This document shows, one piece after another, positions 1 through 4,830 of a stretch of DNA of 7,969 bases. Origin of the DNA: JBDHRG01 sp039807445 (GTDB taxonomy: Bacteria; Pseudomonadota; Gammaproteobacteria; Competibacterales; Competibacteraceae); NCBI GenBank assembly GCA_039807445.1, contig JBDHRG010000172.1, forward strand, positions 1-7,969, given 5' to 3'. Under the pieces are notes generated by a model that saw only the letters and a program-made list of their open reading frames with translations, was not told the origin of the DNA and made no database searches. The position numbers and the translations under genes are program-made. Every line of letters starts with the position of its first letter. The stretch's first letter is position 1.

Positions 1-216
1 CAGGATCTGGTCGATGCCGCGGCCCGTCATCACGTCGCCGCTCAGGAACAGCGTGACGGTCGCCGCCGCATCCGCCCTCCCGTACCCCTCCAGGAACAGG
101 ACGAAGGCTTCGGCAACGCCCGTCGCGGCCGGGATCGATTTCTTCGTGCCCATGCGGACCTCCGCTGCGACCAGCGCCAGCGCGCCGGATACTTTCAGAA
201 ACGCTCGGCGCTCCAC
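1..216 (-). CDS. CapA-family (poly-gamma-glutamate synthesis type) protein, 5' part only
   Basis: The first 72 codons are in the window and the gene runs off the left edge. The reading is VERRAFLKVSG, then a hydrophobic alanine/leucine stretch, and near the edge LFLSGDVMTGRGIDQIL. The block SGDVMTGRGID is, from memory, the N-terminal metal-site motif of CapA/PgsA-type calcineurin-like proteins, found in capsule and poly-gamma-glutamate loci and in many proteins of unknown role. The start is GTG at 216, chosen because GAGGAG lies 8 nt upstream. An ATG 6 nt earlier is in another frame and stops after 8 codons. Residues 3-8 (RRAFLK) followed by a hydrophobic run look like a Tat export signal; no clear cleavage site is visible. 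The gene lies 136 nt downstream of the kinase-RNase Z gene on the same strand and may be cotranscribed with it. The family call is fairly firm. The function is not known. Confidence 0.75.
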   Translation of the reverse strand, partial: MERRAFLKVSGALALVAAEVRMGTKKSIPAATGVAEAFVLFLEGYGRADAAATVTLFLSGDVMTGRGIDQIL

Positions 217-352
217 TGCATCCGCTCCTCGGCGCCGCGTCGAAGGTGCCGCCTGCCGCACCAAAGCCGACGCCACACTGCGCTGCGATAGCAAGCCACC
301 CGAACGCACCGCCACCCGCCCGCCGCCGCAAGGCGCACGCTTGCCGAGCCTC

Positions 353-2308
353 CTACCCCGCCTTCACCAGGCCCGGCGGCACCACGACGCTCGCGCAGGC
401 GGCCGACACCTCGGCGTAGATGCGCTCGGGCTCGGCCTCGTAGCGCCGCGAGAAATGGAAAGGCACCAGCCGCGCCACGCCCGCCGCGGTGGCGATCTCG
501 CCGCAGGCGCGCGCCGTCAGATGCCCGGTGCGCGCTGCCTGTGCGGCGTCGGTTTCGGCGAACGAGGCTTCGCAGAACAAGGCGTATGCCCCGCGGGCCA
601 GCGCCGTCAGCCGCCGGCGGTTTTCGGCGAGATCGGCGAGGTCGGTGGCGTAGACCAGCGTCTGTCCGGGCCGGATCAGGGCCAGGTCGTCGGCGAGCGC
701 GCCGGCCGTCTCGAGCCGTCCGTCCGGCAGGCGCAGCGGCGCCGCGCGCTCGCCGGCCGCAAGGCGCACCTTGAGCTCGGTCAGCCACGGTCCTGGCGCG
801 AAGCCGAGCGCGAGCAGGCGCTCCTTGCGGATGGCGATCTGCACCGCAGGCTCGAAGGCGAAAGCCAGCACCGGCGTCCCGGCGTGATCGAGCACCGCCG
901 CGCGCACGCGGAACACCGGCTCATCCCACAGCACGCCGTCGGCCGCCGGCCGCGCGTCGAGCGGGATTGGGCCCGGCCGGCCCGCCTGGACGCGGAAACG
1001 CACCAGGCGCTCGCCGTGCAGTTCCGCCACCTCGAAGCGCGGCCCACGCTCGCCGACGCGGTCCCAGTGGATGCCGCCGACCAGGCCGGCGATGTTTTGC
1101 GCCAGCCCTGGCGGACCGTACACGCGGCAGGCCGGGTAGTCGCCGATGCGCGCGCGCAGCAGCCACAGGAAGCCGCCGATGTGGTCGGCGTGGGCGTGGC
1201 TGATGAACACGTCGCTGACCTGGTGCGCGATGCCCGCCGGCAACCGGCCGGCCTCCCCCAGGTCGAACAGCAGGCTGCGTTTCTGCTGCTGCAGCCGCAG
1301 GTGCAGCAGCGGATCGCCGAGGATGCCGTTGACCAAGATCGCGGTCGCCGGTCCCGCGCGGATCACCGGCCGCGGCCCGCCCGCGTCGTCGGGCGCCGGA
1401 TACGGCATCACATCGGGCGGCGGCAGGTGGCGCAGCGCAGGCGGCAGCATGGGCCGCGCCGTGCCCAACAGGCCGTCGGCGCCACGCCGGGCATCGCGCA
1501 CCAGCAGCACGCTGCCGCCCCCGGACGCGCGCAACAGGCGGACCCGGATCGTGGAGCCCTCGAGCGCGACGAGCTCGCCCAGGCCCACGGTCCGCGCCCC
1601 CTCCAGCAGCGCGACCTGCCGCCCGACCCAGGCCGGCGGGCAGTCGAGGGGCGGCGGCATGCCGACGAGCTGCGCCTCGGCCAGCGCGATGACGCGCTCT
1701 TCGGCCTCGGCGAGCCAGGCATCCCAGCGCCGCGTGCGCTCGCGCGCCCGTCGGCGCTTGTCCGCAGCGCCGGCCTCGGCCGCTGCCCGCACCATCAGCA
1801 CCTCGGCCGCCAGCGCCCGCAGCTCCGCAGGCAGCGGCAGCGGCACGCCGGCGCGCACCAGCACGAGCACCAGGTCGATCCGCGCCGCCTCCGCGAGCCC
1901 GAGCAGCAGCGCGGCCGCGGCGGCCCCGCGCACCAGCCCCGGTGCGTCGACGAGCAGCGCCCCCCGCGGCGCCCGCTCGGCCAGGCGCCGCACCGCCGAA
2001 ACCAGCGGCAGGCGGAAGCGCGCGGCGTCGAGGCTGCACAAGGCGTCGAGCGCCAGCAGCGCCCAGCCCCCGTCGCGCCACTCGCCGCGGCAGACGGCAC
2101 CGGGAACGCCGAAGGCCGGCGAGCCGGGATCGGCGCCGATGCACGCGCAGGGATGCCCGCCCTGCCCGAGTGCCCGCGCCAGCCCGGCCGCCAGCGTCGA
2201 CTTGCCGCTGCCCGGCTCGCCGAACAGCAGCACGCGCCGGTCGCTGCCCAGCAGCCGGCCGGCGATGTCCGCAGGCGCGTTGTCGAGTGCAGTGTCGAGC
2301 CGTGCCAT
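353..2308 (-). CDS. Clp1/Grc3-type polynucleotide kinase fused to RNase Z-type metallo-beta-lactamase
   Basis: The protein has 651 residues. The N-terminal part (about 20-290) is a P-loop kinase: Walker A GEPGSGKST at 30-38, a Clp1/Pnk-like DPGS clasp at 60-63, VDAPG at 120-124, an arginine-rich lid (RRRARERTRRW, about 185-195), and a C-terminal GLGEL segment as in Clp1/Pnk proteins. This family phosphorylates RNA or DNA 5'-OH ends. The C-terminal part (about 315-651) has every RNase Z signature in order: HAHADH (371-376), LDHAGTP (His475), YATD (Asp556), CEASF (579-583), GHLTA (His596), and PFHFSRRY (His618). All zinc ligands and the catalytic residues appear present. RNase Z enzymes cut tRNA precursors 3' of the discriminator. 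The start is ATG at 2308, with GAGGAG 7 nt upstream; the frame is open further upstream but without such a site. The domain calls are strong. The physiological substrate is unknown. Confidence 0.88.
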   Translation of the reverse strand: MARLDTALDNAPADIAGRLLGSDRRVLLFGEPGSGKSTLAAGLARALGQGGHPCACIGADPGSPAFGVPGAVCRGEWRDGGWALLALDALCSLDAARFRLPLVSAVRRLAERAPRGALLVDAPGLVRGAAAAALLLGLAEAARIDLVLVLVRAGVPLPLPAELRALAAEVLMVRAAAEAGAADKRRRARERTRRWDAWLAEAEERVIALAEAQLVGMPPPLDCPPAWVGRQVALLEGARTVGLGELVALEGSTIRVRLLRASGGGSVLLVRDARRGADGLLGTARPMLPPALRHLPPPDVMPYPAPDDAGGPRPVIRAGPATAILVNGILGDPLLHLRLQQQKRSLLFDLGEAGRLPAGIAHQVSDVFISHAHADHIGGFLWLLRARIGDYPACRVYGPPGLAQNIAGLVGGIHWDRVGERGPRFEVAELHGERLVRFRVQAGRPGPIPLDARPAADGVLWDEPVFRVRAAVLDHAGTPVLAFAFEPAVQIAIRKERLLALGFAPGPWLTELKVRLAAGERAAPLRLPDGRLETAGALADDLALIRPGQTLVYATDLADLAENRRRLTALARGAYALFCEASFAETDAAQAARTGHLTARACGEIATAAGVARLVPFHFSRRYEAEPERIYAEVSAACASVVVPPGLVKAG

Positions 2309-2425
2309 GATCGCGCTCCTCGATCCCCTCGGCCCGGCGCCGACGCTGCCCCTGTCCGGGCCAACCTCGCGCGCGAGCCGTGCTTGATACAGGCATAGAG
2401 CGTTCCGAACCGAACGAGGAGTGAA
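2309..2425. other. Leader region of the kinase-RNase Z gene
   Basis: This stretch separates the start of the minus-strand fusion gene from the inserted mobile element. It contains the GAGGAG ribosome binding site (2316-2321, minus strand). I see no convincing sigma-70 promoter; the best candidate (TTCGGT, 17 nt, TGTATC) is weak. The element therefore lies about 118 bp upstream of the start codon and could have displaced or supplied the promoter. Confidence 0.4.
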
Positions 2426-2442
2426 CCTAGAAACCGCAGTTG
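2426..2442 (+). repeat. Left terminal inverted repeat of the MITE
   Basis: The sequence is CCTAGAAACCGCAGTTG, identical over 17 of 17 bases to the complement of the right end. GTGAA lies immediately outside it. Confidence 0.92.
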
Positions 2443-2584
2443 AGGGGCGAGTGAAATCGCCGAAAGCAAGCGCTGGTGCGGGTTTCCGGCCGATTCTGGC
2501 AACTGCGGAGCAGTTCGAAATGGGTGAATCGGGGCTGCGCCGATCGCCCTTCAATCTCAAACACTTGGCTCACTTTCGGCGTCG

Positions 2585-2601
2585 CAACTGCGGTTTCTAG
2601 G
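2585..2601 (-). repeat. Right terminal inverted repeat of the MITE
   Basis: The plus-strand sequence is CAACTGCGGTTTCTAGG, the exact inverse of the left end. The second copy of the GTGAA duplication follows at 2602-2606. Confidence 0.92.
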
Positions 2602-2606
2602 GTGAA

Positions 2607-2813
2607 ACGATGCGCGCTGCAGCCCGTCTCCCGCCGGCGACCGGGACCGCGCAGTGCCGATGCACCCCAGCCCGGCTCCAGACCGCAGGGCGTCGCTCAG
2701 CGACGACAGCCGGCCCGGACAGGACGATCTCAAGCCCTTGACGTGACAGCGTTTCGCGGGATGGCACGGAGTTTGGATCGTTTCCGGCAAGCTCCCCCGC
2801 AACGAGGCTCGCC
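2607..2813. other. Upstream region of the lipoprotein gene, no gene seen
   Basis: I find no credible open reading frame on either strand. A TTGACG hexamer at about 2739-2744 could be a -35 box for the lipoprotein gene, but the sequence 17 nt further (ATGGCA) is a poor -10 box, so I do not call a promoter. A GAGG at 2804-2807 serves as the ribosome binding site of the next gene. Confidence 0.4.
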
Positions 2814-3149
2814 GTGGACCGTACAACTCGACTCCTGCGTTCCATGCTGCTCGCGCTGCCGCTGCTGCTCGCCGCCGGCTGCGGCCACAATCCCTGGGTC
2901 GACGGCGGCGTCGGCGCCGCCACCGGCGCCGTGCTCGGCAAGCAGGTCGGTGGCAACAAAGGCGCGATCGTCGGCGGCGCGCTCGGCGCCGCGGCCGGTG
3001 TCGCGATCGGCAGCGAGCAGGCGCGCCAGCGCCGCTATTACGACGGCTACGGTCCCGACTATCGCGACGACGGCGAACGCTATTACGACGACGGCTACTA
3101 CGACGACGACCATTACCGCCGCCGCGATCGCTACGATCGCGGCTGGTAG
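2814..3149 (+). CDS. Glycine-zipper outer-membrane-type lipoprotein with Tyr/Asp-rich tail
   Basis: The protein has 111 residues. Residues 1-23 form a lipoprotein signal: an arginine-bearing n-region, a leucine/alanine core (MLLALPLLLAAGC), and a lipobox ending at Cys23. Position +2 is Gly, which does not suggest retention in the inner membrane, so outer-membrane sorting is likely. Residues 31-66 form a glycine zipper (GAATGAVLGKQVGG, then GAIVGGALGAAAGVAIG), as in the small glycine-zipper lipoproteins of Proteobacteria that associate with membranes. The last 37 residues are dominated by Tyr, Asp and Arg. The start is GTG at 2814, with GAGG 6 nt upstream and a positively charged n-region. ATG at 2844 would give an unusually short leader without positive charge. 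It is transcribed alone and converges on the relic genes to its right. The class is clear; the role is unknown. Confidence 0.82.
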   Translation: MDRTTRLLRSMLLALPLLLAAGCGHNPWVDGGVGAATGAVLGKQVGGNKGAIVGGALGAAAGVAIGSEQARQRRYYDGYGPDYRDDGERYYDDGYYDDDHYRRRDRYDRGW

Positions 3150-3159
3150 CCGAGCACGG

Positions 3160-3540
3160 GCTCACGCCTCGCTGGAAATCATCGACCGTCGACATCACGT
3201 CCAGTCGGGCGGCCCTGAGTTCCAGACGGGCTTCGTCGCTCAGGAGCTCTTTGAACTTGTCTGCCAGATCACCCGGCGGTGTCACGAACACGTCCTCCAG
3301 AGCGCCCGACAGATCGAGTCGCCCGGAAACCAGCTTTCGGGTGAATTCGGGGCTCCGCTCGTCGCAGCGGACATGCAAGCGGTAGGCATCGGCGTTGGCT
3401 CGGCATCCGCCGAGATGGCTCATGGCCGCAGCCAGCACCCGATTGGCGCGATCCCCCGCGAAGGTCCACCACAGACGCAGCACGAAGTCGCCCTGGTGGA
3501 CCTGGGGCAGGATGTCGAAGATGTCGCTGATCGAGGGCAT
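3160..3540 (-). pseudogene. 5' fragment of a large defence-type ATPase (DUF6079/PglY-like), rearranged
   Basis: The start MPSISDIFDILPQVHQGD, followed by FVLRL, resembles from memory the N-termini of DUF6079/PglY-type ATPases, giant proteins of Pgl/BREX-like phage-defence loci (1000 or more residues). At about residue 23 the reading passes abruptly to WWTFAGDRANRVLAAAM, which suggests an in-frame internal deletion near 3472. It then continues as plausible coding sequence (HVRCDERSPEFTRKL, LEDVFVTPPGDLADKFKELL, LDVMSTVDDFQ). Beyond about 3160 the frame stays open to 2557, but only as low-complexity Arg/Ser sequence antisense to the lipoprotein gene, so the genuine 3' end is lost. The ATG at 3540 has only a distant AAAGGA 12 nt upstream. 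The coding character is seen; the family name is a low-confidence recollection. Confidence 0.45.
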
Positions 3541-3690
3541 GTCGGAGCCAAATCCTTTGGCTTGATGGATGGGCGCAGTCGTCCGGGACCCACCGCACAC
3601 CTCATCGCCTCAGGCCCGGAGCACCGAGGCTCATCAATGATGGTTTGCAGGGTGAACGCTCACCCCTCGGCTTGAGCATCCAGCGCCTCG
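3541..3690 (-). other. Gap between two relic genes, no gene seen
   Basis: This 150-bp stretch separates the stop of the 140-residue gene from the next start. The short open frames here carry no recognisable sequence. In one shifted frame the sequence just after the stop reads DEALDAQAEG before another stop, which could be the displaced end of the upstream gene. Confidence 0.3.
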
Positions 3691-4113
3691 TCAGGCCGGC
3701 TGAGGCTTCACGGCCGCGCACGCAGCGGCCAGCAGCAGGGAACGGGCCTCCTCGTACAACACCACACCGCTGCGGATCGGGATCGAGCCGTCCTGATCGG
3801 CCTGCGGCACGCGAACGCGAATCAGGTCCTTGCCTGCGTTCTCCAGATCGCACAGCACGTCCAGTTCCGAGCGCTGCTCGGCCTTGGCGATGTAGCGGAC
3901 CGCTTCGACCATGCGCCGGGCATAGTCACCGAGATCTTCGCGGCTCGGCAGCAACACTTCCCACTCCCGCCCTCCCGCATCAGCCATGATGTGGACGGTG
4001 GCCTTGCCCTGATAGCTCCCCCGATTCTGCCAACCGGCGCCGTTCAGATAGCTCCGGACGTTCACGTGCGACAGGGAAGCGAACACCTCGTTATCGCGAA
4101 TCTCGACCCTCAT
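3691..4113 (-). CDS. Hypothetical protein of a defence-island family, probably C-terminally truncated
   Basis: The protein has 140 residues and starts MRVEIRDNEVFASL, with ATG at 4113 and AGGGGAGG ending 4 nt upstream. It is soluble, with no signal peptide or membrane segment. Recognisable blocks are YLNGAGWQNRGSYQGKA (about 26-42), WEVLLPSREDLGDYARRMVE (about 55-74), DLIRVRVP, and GVVLYEEARSLLLAAACAAV close to the stop. I recall unnamed proteins of this type (GLGDYA..V..L, DxVRVR, GxxLxxxARxxLLAAAC) next to Pgl/BREX-like genes, where the chain continues well past the LLAAAC block. Here it stops 8 residues later, so it is probably truncated. Its ATG overlaps the TGA of the preceding relic by 4 nt (ATGA), the mark of an original operon. 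No biochemical function is known to me. Confidence 0.6.
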   Translation of the reverse strand: MRVEIRDNEVFASLSHVNVRSYLNGAGWQNRGSYQGKATVHIMADAGGREWEVLLPSREDLGDYARRMVEAVRYIAKAEQRSELDVLCDLENAGKDLIRVRVPQADQDGSIPIRSGVVLYEEARSLLLAAACAAVKPQPA

Positions 4114-4289
4114 AGTGCCTCCCCTCGATCGCAGCGTGCCATCATCGCGCACAGCGAAGGCACGTCGAAGCGCTTGCTCCGCGGAATGTACACGCGCTGC
4201 GTGCCCTTGTTGCTCGTGTCGGGTGCCCCCAGCAGCGACGGCCAGTAGCCACATCGACGCAACGCGAGTTCGGTTTCCGAGTGCACCCC
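4110..4289 (-). pseudogene. 3' remnant of a large upstream gene, C-terminal tail only
   Basis: In this frame the reading GVHSETELALRRCGYW, then PSLLGAPDTSNKGTQRVYIP and RSKRFDVPSLCAMMAR, ends at EAL and a TGA at 4110-4112. The sequence is coherent and protein-like, unlike the other two frames. The TGA overlaps the ATG of the next gene (ATGA), as in translationally coupled operons. There is no start with a ribosome binding site; on its 5' side the frame is cut at about 4290, where the antitoxin-like reading in another frame breaks off. It therefore looks like the last 58 or so residues of a gene whose body is deleted. I do not recognise the family with certainty. The C-terminus of a large Pgl/BREX-type protein would fit the neighbours. 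Confidence 0.5.
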
Positions 4290-4456
4290 GGCGTGATGGC
4301 CACCAGCAGCTCGCTCGGATCGCCGAACGAAACGATCCTGGTTTCCGGAATCGGCGCGCCGGCATCGGCCAGCCGCGCGATCTCCCGCCCGCGGCGGAAG
4401 AAGGCTTCGACATCGGCGGTTCCGATCACCATGCCGTCAGCATCACGCTTGCTCAT
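4142..4456 (-). pseudogene. Truncated antitoxin-like transcriptional regulator
   Basis: This gene has an excellent start: GGAGG 7 nt before ATG at 4456, which itself overlaps a TGA by 4 nt (ATGA). About 56 residues are convincing: MSKRDADGMVIGTADVEAFF, then RRGREIARLADAGAPIPETR, then IVSFGDPSELLVAITP. The tail from ISF/VSF-D-P-xxLL to LTP is, from memory, the stretch just before the winged helix of small MarR-like antitoxins (TumA or HVO_A0114 type). After that the family continues with a helix-turn-helix. Here the frame instead runs into CTRKPNSRC and an Arg/Cys-rich nonsense tail to a stop at 4142, so the DNA-binding domain is missing. The break at about 4290 coincides with the start of the coherent reading of the neighbouring relic. 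It is probably not a functional antitoxin. Confidence 0.5.
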
Positions 4457-4620
4457 GCAGCGTCCTCCATTAGGTCTCGCCGCTCGGCATACTGCGCGCG
4501 CGTTCGGCAGCGCCACGAAACGCTCCGACAGCGTCGCCGTCGCCACCACGGACACGTGTACGCCGCCACGGTAGATTGACGAAGCGCGGCGCCTCGCGCC
4601 CGTACTCGGTGCGCGGAACG
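4457..4620 (-). pseudogene. Frame-scrambled coding debris
   Basis: Protein-like readings change frame within 160 bp: TEYGREAPRFVNLPW in one frame, GGVHVSVVATATLSERFVAL in the second, and RAQYAERRDLMEDAA plus TGA in the third. The last ends in the ATGA overlap with the antitoxin-like gene. Together they suggest a small gene, perhaps the toxin partner of that regulator, carrying at least two frameshifts. I cannot assign a family. Confidence 0.35.
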
Positions 4621-4722
4621 GCTCGGTGCCGGCAGGCGCTCGCGCAGACAGTCGAGCGCCGCCTGCTCCCAGGGGAAGGGCGAGGGCGCGATGGGGGTCC
4701 AGTGGGAAGCGGGCATCACCAT
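4621..4722 (-). pseudogene. N-terminal fragment of a NERD/PglW-type protein
   Basis: The reading MVMPASHWTPIAPSPFPWEQ, then AALDCLRERLPA, matches my recollection of the start of NERD-domain serine/threonine kinases of PglW type (SHWTPIAPS-FPWE-ALDFLRERLPDH), which belong to Pgl/BREX-like phage-defence systems. Only about 32 codons survive. The sequence then passes into unrelated debris, so the NERD nuclease core and the kinase are absent. The start could be ATG at 4722 or 4716; neither has a strong ribosome binding site. It lies at the 5' end of the relic cluster, where the first gene of such an operon would be expected. The match is short and from memory. Confidence 0.45.
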
Positions 4723-4784
4723 GCGCGCAGCCTAAGAGGTCGGCTCCGGAAGCTCAACCGGCCCGCCGGTACCACCAGGTCCAC

Positions 4785-4818
4785 CCGGCCCGATCGTCAG
4801 GCATCGCCGCCGGGCCGG
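4785..4818 (-). terminator. GC-rich stem-loop after the SWIM protein gene
   Basis: On the minus strand CCGGCCCG and CGGGCCGG form a perfect 8-bp stem around an 18-nt loop, starting 12 nt after the stop codon. There is no T-run after it, so it is not a textbook intrinsic terminator. It may be a weak terminator or an RNA-end-stabilising hairpin. Confidence 0.35.
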
Positions 4819-4830
4819 CGCGAGTGCCGT

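Larger units (their letters stand above)
2426..2601. mobile_element. MITE-like non-autonomous element, 176 bp, IS1380-like ends
   Basis: The element is bounded by a perfect 17-bp inverted repeat, CCTAGAAACCGCAGTTG at 2426-2442 and its exact complement at 2585-2601. It is flanked on both sides by the same 5 bp, GTGAA (2421-2425 and 2602-2606), which is a clean target-site duplication. It has no room for a transposase and no credible gene. Ends beginning CCTAGA together with a 5-bp duplication match what I know of the IS1380 family (for example ISEcp1, whose ends begin CCTAGATT), so an IS1380-type transposase elsewhere in the genome probably moves it. Inside, 2500-2508 (CAACTGCGG) repeats the inner part of the right end, and GCCGAAAG occurs near both ends in inverted orientation. 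The intact duplication suggests a recent insertion. The boundaries are read directly; the family is inferred. Confidence 0.85.

Noticed and set aside
220..222. ATG as the start of the CapA-family gene
   Set aside because: It lies only 3 nt from the GAGGAG and opens a frame that stops after eight codons.
14..2398. A plus-strand open frame of 794 codons opposite the kinase-RNase Z gene
   Set aside because: It is the antisense shadow of a GC-rich gene. Its translation is Arg/Ala/Pro/Gln-rich without any domain, while the minus strand shows complete family motifs.
2557..3159. Extension of the DUF6079-like fragment through the lipoprotein gene
   Set aside because: The sequence becomes low-complexity Arg/Ser-rich and is antisense to a gene with a clear lipobox and glycine zipper.
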